A stretch of 64,000 nucleotides of DNA, taken from assembly GCF_009709615.1 (NCBI RefSeq), contig NZ_WJYA01000006.1, positions 248,001-312,000 of the forward strand. The letters run 5' to 3'. The DNA comes from Winogradskyella ouciana. Lineage in GTDB: Bacteria; Bacteroidota; Bacteroidia; Flavobacteriales; Flavobacteriaceae. Positions 1 through 9,212 of this stretch are shown piece after piece. Position numbers and translations under genes: made by a program. The stretch's first letter is position 1, and each line of letters starts with the position of its first letter. Under the pieces are notes generated by a model. It saw only the letters and a list, made by a program, of their open reading frames with translations. It searched no databases and was not told the origin of the DNA.

Positions 1-935
1 TGATCTTTAATGTAATAGCGTTGCTCTTGGCGTTTGGTGCGCAAAATAAGTTCTCCTAAAAAGCCAGCAATAAAAAACTGGGAGCCAATAATCATGGTAG
101 AAAGCGCTATATAAAACTGAGGTCTGTCAGTGATTAATCGACCAGTTGGGTCAAAGAACAATTTGTCCAGTCCTAGATAAAGTGCAAACCCAAAACCGAT
201 GATAAACATTATAACTCCAAGTGCGCCAAAGAGATGCATTGGACGTTTACCAAAGCGTGAAATAAACCAGATGGTAATGAGGTCTAAAAAGCCATTAATA
301 AAACGATTCATGCCAAATTTGGTCTTACCATATTTTCTGGCTTGATGTTTCACCACCTTTTCGCCAATATTGGTAAACCCTGCATTTTTTGCCAAAACAG
401 GAATATAACGATGCATTTCGCCATACACATCAATATGTTTAACCACTTGATTTGAATAGGCTTTTAAGCCACAATTAAAATCGTGTAGTTTTACTTTAGA
501 AGTTCGTCTTGCTGCCCAATTGAATAATTTTGAAGGTAAATTTTTTGAGATAACAGAATCGTAGCGTTTCTTTTTCCAGCCTGAGACAAGATCATAACCT
601 TCTGAAGTGATCATATTGTATAACTCAGGAATTTCTTCTGGATTATCCTGTAGATCAGCATCCATTGTAATGACCACATCGCCTTCTGCTTGTGCAAAAC
701 CTGCATGTAGCGCTTGTGACTTCCCAAAATTCTTTAAAAAACGAATCCCTTTAACATTTGGGTTGTTTTCCGATAGTTCAGAAATCACTTGCCAAGACTT
801 ATCAGTACTGCCATCATCGATGAACAGTATTTCGTAAGAAAACGAATTGGATTGCATCACAGACACAATCCAATTATGTAGTTCTTTTAAAGATTCTTCC
901 TCGTTTAGTAGTGGTATTACTACTGATATGTTCAT
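1..935 (-). CDS. Family 2 glycosyltransferase with C-terminal membrane segments (3' end outside window)
   Basis: Reading the minus strand from the ATG at 935-933 gives 311 codons with no stop before the window edge, so the gene is cut at its C-terminus. The N-terminus (ISVVIPLLNEEESLKEL) and the MDADLQD motif near residue 90 are typical of GT-A fold family 2 enzymes of the DPM1/GtrB/ArnC type. These transfer a sugar from a nucleotide donor to a polyprenyl phosphate. Two hydrophobic segments follow at about residues 232-256 and 278-300, as in GtrB-like proteins. A DUF4199 gene lies just upstream on the same strand, a pairing I recall from other Flavobacteria. Substrate unknown. Confidence 0.88.
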   Translation of the reverse strand, partial: MNISVVIPLLNEEESLKELHNWIVSVMQSNSFSYEILFIDDGSTDKSWQVISELSENNPNVKGIRFLKNFGKSQALHAGFAQAEGDVVITMDADLQDNPEEIPELYNMITSEGYDLVSGWKKKRYDSVISKNLPSKLFNWAARRTSKVKLHDFNCGLKAYSNQVVKHIDVYGEMHRYIPVLAKNAGFTNIGEKVVKHQARKYGKTKFGMNRFINGFLDLITIWFISRFGKRPMHLFGALGVIMFIIGFGFALYLGLDKLFFDPTGRLITDRPQFYIALSTMIIGSQFFIAGFLGELILRTKRQEQRYYIKD

Positions 936-988
936 ATAATGTTGTCTAAAGTCTAGACTTCAAAAATAAGAAATTATTTAAGGCTTAC

Positions 989-1504
989 TTAAGAATTATT
1001 TTTCATTACTAATCCGGCAATCAATGACCAGATTAAACCAAAAAGTGCACTCATAGCAACCCAGAATGCAGAACCAATTAATGGATTGGTAAACATTTCA
1101 ATCATTTTTAAGCTTTGCTCCACTTGTTCTTCTGTCATGTTTGGATTCTCAAGCATTTTATCTTTAGCAACCTCCAATGCTTGTGCCATAAATTCTGGAT
1201 CAATTACGTAGTTAAAAATAAATCCATAGATTACATAAACAAGTGCACTTACCACAGCTATGGCTAAACCTACTTTAATAGCATCTCCTAAGCTCAAAAC
1301 ATTAGCATTAGCTTTTTTGTATTGCCCAATCGCATAAAAAATAACTACAGGGAATATAATGTAGTATAAATAATTTGGCCATTGCACTCCTTCTAGTGCC
1401 AAACCAGTAACATACATAATTACTGCAATAGATATCATTACTAGCCCTAAGATTAGGCCATAGTTAAGCGCAAATTTACCAGCCTTTGGTTTTTGATGTT
1501 CCAT
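989..1504 (-). CDS. DUF4199 family membrane protein
   Basis: 171 aa with four hydrophobic segments: about residues 13-34, 45-60, 78-98 and 146-166. The short charged region between segments three and four (MTEEQVEQSLKMIEMF) and the overall pattern match DUF4199, a Bacteroidota family of unknown function. The gene lies 53 bases upstream of the glycosyltransferase and is probably co-transcribed with it. A TATATTTG -7 hexamer-like element lies on the minus strand at 1553-1546, giving a leader of about 35-40 bases, but I saw no TTG at the right distance. Confidence 0.75.
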   Translation of the reverse strand: MEHQKPKAGKFALNYGLILGLVMISIAVIMYVTGLALEGVQWPNYLYYIIFPVVIFYAIGQYKKANANVLSLGDAIKVGLAIAVVSALVYVIYGFIFNYVIDPEFMAQALEVAKDKMLENPNMTEEQVEQSLKMIEMFTNPLIGSAFWVAMSALFGLIWSLIAGLVMKNNS

Positions 1505-1597
1505 AATTAAAATGAGTTTTAGTGGTTAATTGTTTAGTTAGTACTCAAATATAGTTATTTGTTACAGTAAATTGTAAAATAAAAATTATTAAAAAGA

Positions 1598-1627
1598 TTG
1601 TACATTTATAAAAAATACTTAAATTTG
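1598..1627 (+). promoter_or_regulatory. Bacteroidota sigma-A promoter for rpmE2
   Basis: TTG at 1598-1600 and TAAATTTG at 1620-1627 are separated by exactly 19 bases, matching the Bacteroidota consensus TTG-N19-21-TAnnTTTG. Transcription would begin near 1634, about 30 bases before the L31 start codon. Confidence 0.8.
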
Positions 1628-1664
1628 CACCTCGAAAAAATCGAAAATTTTAAAGCATTTAGTG

Positions 1665-1916
1665 ATGAAAGCAGGAATACATCCAGAAAATTATAGAGTA
1701 GTAGCGTTTAAAGATATGTCTAACGAAGATGTATTTTTAACTAAATCTACTGCAGAGACAAATGAAACTATTGAGGTTGAAGGTGTTGAATATCCATTAG
1801 TGAAATTGGAAATTTCTAGAACTTCTCATCCTTACTACACTGGTAAGTCTAAATTGGTAGATACAGCTGGTCGTATTGATAAATTCAAAAACAAATACGC
1901 TAAGTTTAAGAAATAA
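1665..1916 (+). CDS. rpmE2: 50S ribosomal protein L31 type B
   Basis: 83 aa beginning [11 protein letters not shown], the usual start of the type B (zinc-independent, YkgM-like) L31, followed by the conserved [11 protein letters not shown] and the basic tail. A GTG codon at 1662 precedes the ATG in frame, but the ATG matches family starts better. The zinc-binding cysteines of type A L31 are absent, as expected for this form. It is monocistronic, with its own promoter upstream and a hairpin terminator downstream. Confidence 0.96.
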   Translation: MKAGIHPENYRVVAFKDMSNEDVFLTKSTAETNETIEVEGVEYPLVKLEISRTSHPYYTGKSKLVDTAGRIDKFKNKYAKFKK

Positions 1917-1938
1917 ACCTAGTTTACAGATAAACGTT

Positions 1939-1969
1939 AAAAGCCTTTCTATGTCAGAAGGGCTTTTTT
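1939..1969 (+). terminator. Rho-independent terminator after rpmE2
   Basis: Stem AAAAGCCTTTCT / AGAAGGGCTTTT around a short ATGTC loop, followed by a T-run, starts about 23 bases after the L31 stop. Confidence 0.85.
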
Positions 1970-2033
1970 GTTTTCTACAATTAAATTACTTTTGATACTG
2001 AAACAAGTATGATTTTCTAGAAAAGTTATTTCT

Positions 2034-2061
2034 GGCTTCGTGCTTCTAACTTCAAACTCTC
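2034..2061 (-). repeat. GAAG-type interspersed repeat (copy 1)
   Basis: On the minus strand this reads GAGTTTGAAGTTAGAAGCAC then GAAGCC. It belongs to the same degenerate GAAGTTAGAAGTATGAAG family as the copies at 20041-20068, 21462-21498 and 31399-31425. It ends directly at the start codon of the GlmU-like gene, so it forms that gene's immediate leader. Confidence 0.55.
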
Positions 2062-3237
2062 ATGAACTATATACTTTTCGATGGTCCATATCGCAACAAT
2101 CTTTTGCCATTTACATATACCAGGCCAGTCGCTGATATTAGAGTGGGTATTTTAACCATTCGCCAAAAGTGGGAATCATATTTAGAATATACCACAACAA
2201 CAGTAACCGAGGATTATCTTTCGGATAAATTCCCAATGGTGGAAATGGAGGAGAATATAATGATAAATGCGTCTTTTTTACCGAATCTTGAAGTTGTTGA
2301 GATGGTGAAAAACCTTAGTCATAACCAAGCGGTTTTTAAAGGAGAAAATGTGATTGCTTTTTTCGCAAAAGAAGGAGAGGAGGTCACTGATTTTTCAACA
2401 TTTGAAGCTGTGGAGTTTGCAGGAGACATTATAAAAATTGAACATACTTGGGATATATTCTCAAAAAATGGTGAAGCTATCGAGGAAGATTTTAGATTGA
2501 TTACAAAGGATAGAAAATCAAAGCCTATTCCAGCAACGGTAAATACTATAAAGCCAGAAAATATTTTTATTGAGAAAGGTGCAAAGCTCAATTTTGTGAC
2601 ACTGAATGCAAGCTCAGGACCCATTTATATTGGTCGTGACGCTGAGGTAATGGAAGGCTCAGTAGTTAGAGGACCTTTTGCCCTTTGTAACAATGCCACA
2701 TTAAAACTGGCAACAAAAATTTATGGACCAACTACAGTTGGACCACACAGTAAGGTTGGAGGCGAAGTGAATAACTGTGTCCTTTTTGGCTATTCTAACA
2801 AAGGACATGATGGCTTTTTGGGAAATTCCGTTTTGGGCGAATGGTGCAATCTTGGTGCAGATACCAATAATTCTAACTTAAAGAATAATTATGCAGAAGT
2901 GCGCCTTTGGGATTACCAAACTGGTGGTTTTGCCAGAACCGGATTGCAATTTTGTGGACTCATGATGGGAGACCATAGTAAATGTGGTATCAACACTATG
3001 TTTAATACTGGTACGGTTGTTGGTGTAAGTGCTAATATCTTCGGAAGTGGTTTTCCACGCAATTTTGTCCCAAGTTTTTCTTGGGGAGGAAGCAAAGGTT
3101 TTGTAACCTATAAAACGAATAAAGCTTTTGAGGTTGCCGAAGTAGTGATGGCAAGACGTAAGGAAGAATTTACCGATAAGGATAAAGCCATTTTAGATTA
3201 CGTTTTTGAAGAAACCAAACAATATAGAAGAGAATAG
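2062..3237 (+). CDS. Alternative GlmU-type sugar nucleotidyltransferase/acetyltransferase
   Basis: 391 aa. The N-terminus (YILFDGPYRNNLLPFTYTRPVADIRVGILTI) fits the Bacteroidota GlmU-like family (TIGR03991). It has a divergent nucleotidyltransferase half (about 1-170) and a C-terminal left-handed beta-helix of hexapeptide repeats (about 175-350; for example GPIYIGRDAEVMEGSVVRGP). Expected role by family: making UDP-N-acetylglucosamine or a related activated sugar in the cytoplasm for envelope precursors. The classical GlmU N-terminal signature LAAGxGTRM is not visible, so the exact reaction is inference. The next gene starts 5 bases after its stop. Confidence 0.8.
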   Translation: MNYILFDGPYRNNLLPFTYTRPVADIRVGILTIRQKWESYLEYTTTTVTEDYLSDKFPMVEMEENIMINASFLPNLEVVEMVKNLSHNQAVFKGENVIAFFAKEGEEVTDFSTFEAVEFAGDIIKIEHTWDIFSKNGEAIEEDFRLITKDRKSKPIPATVNTIKPENIFIEKGAKLNFVTLNASSGPIYIGRDAEVMEGSVVRGPFALCNNATLKLATKIYGPTTVGPHSKVGGEVNNCVLFGYSNKGHDGFLGNSVLGEWCNLGADTNNSNLKNNYAEVRLWDYQTGGFARTGLQFCGLMMGDHSKCGINTMFNTGTVVGVSANIFGSGFPRNFVPSFSWGGSKGFVTYKTNKAFEVAEVVMARRKEEFTDKDKAILDYVFEETKQYRRE

Positions 3238-3242
3238 CTATT

Positions 3243-4148
3243 ATGAAAACCAAATTTACAATACTGCTTTTACTAACCTTAGCCTATGGCTTTGCTCAAA
3301 GCGAAGACATTGAAGTAAAAAAACTAGAGATTAACACCAAACTCGATCATTTTGCAGCTCGAGTGGTAGGCGATAAAATCTTTTTTAGCTATAATCTTAC
3401 AACTAAACGAGGTCGCGCGATTAAGGATAAGTACGATGGATTTATTTATATTATGTACGAAGCTCCGTTAAGCGAAGATGGTGAAATTAAGGACGAAAAA
3501 CCTGTCGTTAAGACAGAGCTCGGCCGATTTAATATGTCTTCAGCTACATTTTCTAAGGATGGTAAGTATATGTATTTTACAACAAACCATATAGATAAGG
3601 GGGAGAACAAGTTAAAAGGTGTTGAAACCTATAATTTACAAATAAGACGTGCAGAATATGTAGAAGGTAAAGGTTGGACCAATTTTGAAACTTTACCATT
3701 CTGTGACCCTAATCATAATTTTGCTCATCCTGCTTTAAGTCCAGATGGATCCACACTCTATTTCATTGCTGATGTAAAAGGAACAAAAGGCAAATCTGAT
3801 TTATACAAGGTTTCAGTCTCTAATCATAAAACCTATGGTGAAATTACACCATTGGGAGAAACCATCAATTCCTCACGTACCGAAATTTTTCCTTTTGTAA
3901 GTGCGGATAACAAATTGTATTTTACTTCAGATCGACGTGGCGGCAAAGGAGGTTTGGATATTTATGTTTATGATTTAGAATCTGGAGACGAGGAGCAGGT
4001 TCCAGTATCTTTAGACGAACCTATTAACAGTAGAGGTGATGATTTTTCTTTCTTTTTGAATGACGATTTAACTACGGGTTATTTGTCTTCAAGGCGCTAT
4101 AGAGGCGAAGGTGGCGATGATTTGTATTATTTTTCAGAATTTAAATAA
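3243..4148 (+). CDS. Secreted WD40-like (PD40) beta-propeller protein
   Basis: 301 aa with a signal peptide (MKTKFTILLLLTLAYGFAQ, cleavage probably after AQ). Several PD40/TolB-type blades contain motifs such as FSKDGKYMYFTTN, LSPDGSTLYFIAD, SADNKLYFTSDRRGGKGGLDIYV and LSSRRYRGEGGDDLYYF. The same blades occur in the N-terminal half of Bacteroidota OmpA/PorE-like proteins, but no OmpA domain follows here and the protein simply ends. It is probably periplasmic and translated together with the GlmU-like gene. Specific function unknown. Confidence 0.75.
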   Translation: MKTKFTILLLLTLAYGFAQSEDIEVKKLEINTKLDHFAARVVGDKIFFSYNLTTKRGRAIKDKYDGFIYIMYEAPLSEDGEIKDEKPVVKTELGRFNMSSATFSKDGKYMYFTTNHIDKGENKLKGVETYNLQIRRAEYVEGKGWTNFETLPFCDPNHNFAHPALSPDGSTLYFIADVKGTKGKSDLYKVSVSNHKTYGEITPLGETINSSRTEIFPFVSADNKLYFTSDRRGGKGGLDIYVYDLESGDEEQVPVSLDEPINSRGDDFSFFLNDDLTTGYLSSRRYRGEGGDDLYYFSEFK

Positions 4149-4197
4149 TTGAATTGGTTATCAATCCGAAGTTGAAATTTAGGTAGAATTATATACT

Positions 4198-4911
4198 ATG
4201 CGTAAAGTTTTTTCTTTTCATTTTGTTGGCTATCTAACTCTAATCATTGTTGTAGTAATTATTAATATTGCTCTAAAATATGGAGACGACTCGAGCTACT
4301 ACCGTTATTTTGTAAAACCTATCGCCCCAGCACTAATATTACTTTATTTTATCAAGAATATTCAAAACTTTAAAAGAGAAAAAGCTTTACTTGTAATATC
4401 AGGGATACTTTTATTTTTTCTAGGTGATTTATTTTTTTTAGACCGCTATTCTGTATTCAGTTTTAATATTGCAATTGTGTTGTTGGTTTTAGCTAGAATT
4501 TGTTTTATAGTACGTTTTTTAAACCACGAAGATTTTAAAATAAAACGTATAATTCCATTCTTAATTTTCTGCAGTTTTTACATACTCTTTATTTTTACTG
4601 CAATTTCTAACAACTTAAAAGATATTTATTTTATTCAGGTGTTGGTTTATTTCTTCGTTTCACTTTTATTTGGTTTGTTTACCTATCTCAGATACAGGGC
4701 AGTAAATAACACTAGTTTTATCCTAGTTCTTATTGGTTACTTATTAATGTTAATTGTAGATGGTTTAACTGCATTAAACATGTTTTCGTCTGGCTTTCAA
4801 TATAATTTTTTTAGTAGTTCAGTAATTGCGTTAGCATTTAACCTATCTCAGTTTTTTATTGTCGTGGGCCTATTAAAAGAACATCCACAACCGTCACAGA
4901 TTAAACCATAA
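4198..4911 (+). CDS. Multi-pass membrane protein, possibly YhhN/TMEM86-like
   Basis: 237 aa, mostly hydrophobic, with about eight predicted membrane helices spread over the whole length. The segment FFLGDLFFLD followed by a helix containing LARICFIVRFL recalls the GDL...H pattern of the YhhN (lysoplasmalogenase) family, but the usual histidine is replaced here by arginine, so the assignment is weak. It starts 49 bases after the beta-propeller gene. Confidence 0.5.
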   Translation: MRKVFSFHFVGYLTLIIVVVIINIALKYGDDSSYYRYFVKPIAPALILLYFIKNIQNFKREKALLVISGILLFFLGDLFFLDRYSVFSFNIAIVLLVLARICFIVRFLNHEDFKIKRIIPFLIFCSFYILFIFTAISNNLKDIYFIQVLVYFFVSLLFGLFTYLRYRAVNNTSFILVLIGYLLMLIVDGLTALNMFSSGFQYNFFSSSVIALAFNLSQFFIVVGLLKEHPQPSQIKP

Positions 4912-4923
4912 TCCTCTATCTTT

Positions 4924-6522
4924 TTAGTGTTTTTTTACGTATTTTAAGTCCAATAAATTTGTCGCATTAATTCCCAATCCTTTAACCTCTTTTCTGGTAA
5001 ATCGTACCACTTCATCATAAAACATCGGTACAATTGGTGCTGAGGCCATCACTAGAGAATCCATCTTGGTGTAAAGCTGTGCTCGTAGTTCTGGGTTGGT
5101 TTCGAGATAGGCAGCTTCGTACATCGCATCAAATGCTTCGTTCTTAAAATGCGTGTAATTGGGACCGTTTGGTGCAAAGTTTTTGCTATAATAAAGCGAT
5201 AGATAATTTTCAGCATCGGGATAATCGGCAATCCAACTGGCTCTAAAAAAGTCGAGTTGACCATTAGCTTTCGCATCTTTTAAGCTTGATGCCGGGATGA
5301 CATCAACATTAACATTAATGCCAATTTTCTGAATTTCGCGCTGAATAAATTCACAAAAGCTGAGATAGTTGCTTGTTGTCGTTAAGGTGACTTCAGGATT
5401 TTGGATTCCAGTTTCCGATTTAAACTCTGCAATAAGTTGCTTTGCTTTTTCAGGTTGATATGTAAAACCAATGGAATCATCGTAACCTGGAAGCCCTTTC
5501 GGGATAAACCCTCCCGAAGCAGGAATCCCAATTCCATTTCTCAAATAGGTCATCATTTTAGCCCTATCAAAACCCATGTTAATGGCTCTTCTTAATTTTT
5601 CGTATTGTAAAGCTTCGACGTCAGTTTCCATAAAGAATGCCAAATATTCAGTATTTAGATATGGTCCACGAATCATATTGACGTCATTGGCATATAGTTC
5701 CCGCAATTTCCCGTCGGCTGTTAGCACTTCATCTTTATAGGATGCATCCAGTCCAGACACAAAATCAATATTGCCTTGGGCAAATTGTAAAAATTCACTT
5801 TGCTTGTCTGGTAAAAAGGTAATGGCTATGGCTTCGAGATAGGGTAATTGTTCACCATTATCATCGGTTTCAAAATAGTTATTGTTACGTCTAAATACTA
5901 ATTTTAAATTTTCTTCCCAACGCTTAAATTCAAAAGGGCCAGTTCCAATAGGATGCGACCTAAAGTCATTGCCATAATGTTCTACTATTTCTTTGGGTAC
6001 AACAGAACAATACTTCATAGTCAACAGTCCCAAAAATGCTGGAAAAGGTTGTTTCAATTTTATTTGAAATGTAGAATCATTTACTGCTGAAAAACTTTCA
6101 ACCTTCTGTAACACCCAACTTCCTGGTGAAGCCAGTTTGTCATCTTTCAATCTAGTGAGGCTATATTCAAAATCTGATGCTTTTACGGTTCTTGTAGAAT
6201 CTTGTTTGAAGAGCTCATGTTTATGAAAATAGACGTCTTTTCTTATGTTAAACGTGTAAGTTGTAGCACTATCAGTAATCGTCCAACTTTTGGCAATACA
6301 AGGTTTTACGTTCAATTGATTATCCATTTGCACCAACCCATTAAAGAGTTGGTGTGTAGCCCAAATATCTGCTAAATCCTTTGAGAATGCAGGATCTAAA
6401 GAGCCAATATTTTTGTGTTCGTTGTATCTAAAAACAAGGTGATCTTTATCGGTATCTTTTTTTTGGTTGCAAGAAAACAGCACAACAATGCAAAAAAATG
6501 ATAATCTCGTGAGTTTTAGCAT
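4924..6522 (-). CDS. ABC transporter substrate-binding lipoprotein, peptide/nickel (SBP_bac_5) family
   Basis: About 532 aa from the ATG at 6522. The reading frame extends ten codons further upstream, but only the internal start (MLKLTRLSFFCIVVLFSC) gives a lipoprotein signal peptide, with the lipidated Cys at residue 18. The mature part has OppA/DppA hallmarks: NIGSLDPAFSKDLA near the N-terminus, HPIGTGPFEFKRWE mid-protein and RRAINMGFDRAKM. It would bind oligopeptides or a similar ligand outside the inner membrane. No OppBCDF-like permease or ATPase genes are adjacent, so it may work with distant ones. It faces the preceding plus-strand gene, with 12 bases between stops. Confidence 0.88.
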   Translation of the reverse strand: MLKLTRLSFFCIVVLFSCNQKKDTDKDHLVFRYNEHKNIGSLDPAFSKDLADIWATHQLFNGLVQMDNQLNVKPCIAKSWTITDSATTYTFNIRKDVYFHKHELFKQDSTRTVKASDFEYSLTRLKDDKLASPGSWVLQKVESFSAVNDSTFQIKLKQPFPAFLGLLTMKYCSVVPKEIVEHYGNDFRSHPIGTGPFEFKRWEENLKLVFRRNNNYFETDDNGEQLPYLEAIAITFLPDKQSEFLQFAQGNIDFVSGLDASYKDEVLTADGKLRELYANDVNMIRGPYLNTEYLAFFMETDVEALQYEKLRRAINMGFDRAKMMTYLRNGIGIPASGGFIPKGLPGYDDSIGFTYQPEKAKQLIAEFKSETGIQNPEVTLTTTSNYLSFCEFIQREIQKIGINVNVDVIPASSLKDAKANGQLDFFRASWIADYPDAENYLSLYYSKNFAPNGPNYTHFKNEAFDAMYEAAYLETNPELRAQLYTKMDSLVMASAPIVPMFYDEVVRFTRKEVKGLGINATNLLDLKYVKKH

Positions 6523-6608
6523 ATAACTAATATGTTGTAAATTTGCAGCCACAAAATTTGTAAGCGATGCTTTAGCTTTTAAAATTTGTGATAAAGGTAA
6601 ATTTAAAA

Positions 6609-6634
6609 AGATCCTGAAACAAATTCAGGATAAC
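6609..6634. repeat. Interspersed palindrome, ATCCTGAA / TTCAGGAT type
   Basis: ATCCTGAA-ACAAA-TTCAGGAT is a perfect 8-bp-arm palindrome in the mtaB leader, ending a few bases before its start codon. It resembles the ATTCTGAA / TTCAGAAT palindromes at 51109-51129 and 57975-57995. Confidence 0.6.
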
Positions 6635-6639
6635 AAAAG

Positions 6640-7968
6640 ATGGTATCAAAAAAAGTCGCTTTTTATACTTTAGGCTGCAAGCTTAACTTCTCTGAAACTT
6701 CTACAATTGCTAGAAGTTTTAAGGATGAAGGGTTTGAGCGTGTGGATTTTAAAGACGAAGCAGACATTTATGTGATTAATACTTGCTCTGTTACCGAGAA
6801 TGCAGATAAACGCTTTAAGACCATAGTAAAACAAGCGCAAAAGGTGAATCCTGATGCATTTGTCGCTGCTATTGGTTGCTATGCACAGTTGAAACCAGAA
6901 GAGTTGGCGGATGTCAATGGAGTGGATTTGGTTTTGGGCGCTACAGAAAAGTTTAAGATTACAGACTACCTTAATGACCTTACCAAAAATGACTTTGGTG
7001 AAGTGTATAGTTGCGAAATTGAAGATGCAGATTTCTATGTTGGGAGTTACTCTATTGGAGATAGAACGAGGGCATTTTTAAAAGTACAAGATGGTTGTGA
7101 TTATAAATGCACATATTGTACCATTCCTTTGGCCAGAGGAATTTCGCGAAGCGACACCATGGAAAATGTGCTTAAAAATGCCAAGGAAATTTCTGAGCAA
7201 GGGATTAAGGAAATAGTGTTGACAGGTGTAAATATTGGTGACTACGGTAAAGGGGAATTTGGGAATAAAAAACACGAACACACCTTTTTGGATTTAGTCA
7301 CTGACCTTGATAAAGTGGAAGGTATTGAACGTTTACGGATTTCATCCATCGAGCCAAATCTTCTAAAAAATGAAACTATCGAATTGGTTTCAAAGTCCAG
7401 AGCTTTTGTACCACATTTTCATGTACCCTTACAAAGTGGAAGTAACGACATCCTTAAAAAAATGAAGCGTCGTTATATGAAAGAGTTATACGTGGATCGG
7501 GTTTCAAAAATAAAAGAAGTGATGCCACATGCTTGTGTTGGAGTGGATGTTATTGTTGGTTTTCCTGGTGAAACGGACGAACATTACTTAGAAACGTATA
7601 ATTTCTTAAACGAACTCGACATTTCCTATTTACACGTCTTTACTTACTCAGAGCGCGATAATACGGAAGCTGCAGAAATGGATGGAGTAGTGCCTAAAAA
7701 TATAAGGTCTAAACGAAGTAAGATGTTACGAGGGCTTTCTGCTAAAAAACGAAGATCATTTTACGAAAAACAGATCGGCACAACAAGAACCGTTTTATTT
7801 GAAGGTGAAAACAAAGAAGGCTATATTCACGGATTTACAGAAAATTATGTAAAAGTGAAAACACCTTGGAATCCTGAATTGGTGAATACTTTGCATAAAG
7901 TAGAATTAACTAAAATAGATGAAGACGGCTTGGTGCGGTTTGAATTTATAGAAAGCTTAGTTGTATAA
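6640..7968 (+). CDS. mtaB: tRNA (N6-L-threonylcarbamoyladenosine(37)-C2)-methylthiotransferase MtaB
   Basis: 442 aa, a normal MtaB length. The UPF0004 N-terminal domain carries its three cluster cysteines in TLGCKLN, INTCSVT and AIGCYAQ. The radical-SAM domain has the CxxxCxxC motif in DGCDYKCTYCTIP, and a C-terminal TRAM-like region follows. The enzyme adds the methylthio group to t6A37 in tRNAs reading ANN codons. A TAAATTTG -7-like element lies on the plus strand at 6538-6545, inside the start of the divergent binding-protein gene, but no TTG is correctly spaced from it. Confidence 0.95.
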   Translation: MVSKKVAFYTLGCKLNFSETSTIARSFKDEGFERVDFKDEADIYVINTCSVTENADKRFKTIVKQAQKVNPDAFVAAIGCYAQLKPEELADVNGVDLVLGATEKFKITDYLNDLTKNDFGEVYSCEIEDADFYVGSYSIGDRTRAFLKVQDGCDYKCTYCTIPLARGISRSDTMENVLKNAKEISEQGIKEIVLTGVNIGDYGKGEFGNKKHEHTFLDLVTDLDKVEGIERLRISSIEPNLLKNETIELVSKSRAFVPHFHVPLQSGSNDILKKMKRRYMKELYVDRVSKIKEVMPHACVGVDVIVGFPGETDEHYLETYNFLNELDISYLHVFTYSERDNTEAAEMDGVVPKNIRSKRSKMLRGLSAKKRRSFYEKQIGTTRTVLFEGENKEGYIHGFTENYVKVKTPWNPELVNTLHKVELTKIDEDGLVRFEFIESLVV

Positions 7969-8010
7969 AAACAAAAACCCGAAACTTTTTCAATTTCGGG
8001 TTTTTGTTTT
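7968..8010. terminator. Bidirectional terminator between mtaB and GNAT gene
   Basis: ACAAAAACCCGAAA and TTTCGGGTTTTTGT pair around a CTTTTTCAA loop, with A-tracts and T-tracts on the two sides. It serves the converging genes mtaB (plus) and the GNAT gene (minus). Confidence 0.9.
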
Positions 8011-8024
8011 AGTTTCTTTCTCAA

Positions 8025-8321
8025 TTATATACGGATGCCAACTGGTAACATACGTTTGTATTTTCTGTTGCTTCTTACAAATTTTGCAATTTCAGGACTT
8101 GTAGGAACTACACTTATGTTTCGTTCTTTAATGTCTTCAAATACCATTGCCAAAAACTCTTTTTCAAAATCTGAAGTTCTAATCGCTTCGGGAATAATCA
8201 TTTTTGTTAAGAATATCTTACGCTCTTGCAAAGAGTACTCTATAACAGCCATCTCATTTTCAACCTTTAATTCATATTGACGCAGAAAGTCATTATCAAT
8301 CAATTCAGCAGTGTCAGTCAT
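8025..8321 (-). CDS. Small GNAT-like N-acetyltransferase (YjdJ/PF14542 type)
   Basis: 98 aa. It matches the short single-domain GNAT family: an ENEMAVIEYSLQERKIFLTKMIIPEAIR beta-strand region, a FEKEFLAMVFEDIKERNISVVPTSPEIAKFVRSN helix/strand region and a basic end (KYKRMLPV). Family members are cytoplasmic acyl-CoA-dependent acetyltransferases of unknown substrate. A -7-like TACCTTTG lies on the minus strand at 8394-8387, upstream of the start. Confidence 0.75.
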   Translation of the reverse strand: MTDTAELIDNDFLRQYELKVENEMAVIEYSLQERKIFLTKMIIPEAIRTSDFEKEFLAMVFEDIKERNISVVPTSPEIAKFVRSNRKYKRMLPVGIRI

Positions 8322-8498
8322 ATTTTTCTTTGTTTTAAGTTAGCGGTTGGCAAGTAGATACTATAAATTTACATAGTTTTGCTGTGCAAAGGTACAAAAA
8401 ATCGATGAGACTTTTAGATTGTTGTTGTTAAAACCTTAAATTTTAAGCAATTATATTGGCGCTTCTAAAATTTTAACCAAAAAAAAGTATATAACAAG

Positions 8499-9164
8499 TT
8501 GGCAAACACTAACCTTACACATGTATATTTAATGCCAGGTATGGCGGCAAATCCATCAATCTTTGAACATATTAGATTGCCTGAGGACTCCTATAAAATA
8601 CACTGGTTAGAATGGCAAATACCAGATAAGAACGAAACTTTTGAAGCTTATGCCAAGCGTATGTGTGATTTTATTGAGCATGATAACTCTGTGCTATTGG
8701 GAGTTTCTTTTGGTGGTATGCTAGTGCAAGAGATGAGTAAGTTTTTAAATTTAAAAAAGCTATTTGTAGTTTCTAGCGTAAAGTGCCACCATGAGTTACC
8801 AAAACGATTAAAATTTCTTAAAATCACAAAAGCTTATAAAATATTACCAACAAGCTTGGCTAGTAATATCGATTTGTTGGCAAAATACGCATTTGGCGAG
8901 ACCATAAAAAAACGAGTAGATTTATATAAAAAATACTTGTCTGTAAGCGATAAAGTCTATCTAGATTGGGCTATTAAACAAGTAGTGTGTTGGGACCAAG
9001 AAGAACCTCACCCAGACGCTATTTATATTCACGGAGATAAGGATATTGTTTTTCCGCACTCATGTGGTGGCAACTGCATAGTGCTAAAAGGGGGAACCCA
9101 CATTATGGTGATTAATAAATACAAATGGTTTAACGAAAATCTACCAAAACTTATTGAGTCTTAG
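8499..9164 (+). CDS. Alpha/beta hydrolase
   Basis: 221 aa if translation begins at the TTG at 8499, which leaves a sensible N-terminus before the first strand (VYLMPGMAANPSIFEHI). The first in-frame ATG would cut into that strand. The nucleophile elbow GVSFGG is at about residue 70. The candidate acid lies in IHGDKDIVFP and the catalytic His in GGTHIMVINK, in the right order for the fold. There is no signal peptide, so it is probably a cytoplasmic esterase or related hydrolase. It stands 49 bases ahead of the lytic transglycosylase. Confidence 0.8.
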   Translation: MANTNLTHVYLMPGMAANPSIFEHIRLPEDSYKIHWLEWQIPDKNETFEAYAKRMCDFIEHDNSVLLGVSFGGMLVQEMSKFLNLKKLFVVSSVKCHHELPKRLKFLKITKAYKILPTSLASNIDLLAKYAFGETIKKRVDLYKKYLSVSDKVYLDWAIKQVVCWDQEEPHPDAIYIHGDKDIVFPHSCGGNCIVLKGGTHIMVINKYKWFNENLPKLIES

Positions 9165-9212
9165 ACTTGTATTATTCAATAGTTTTGTTACATTGTATAA
9201 AAAAATAATGCC

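Noticed and set aside
6522..6552. Upstream start for the peptide-binding protein
   Set aside because: It would put ten polar residues ahead of the signal peptide; the internal ATG gives a normal lipoprotein signal.
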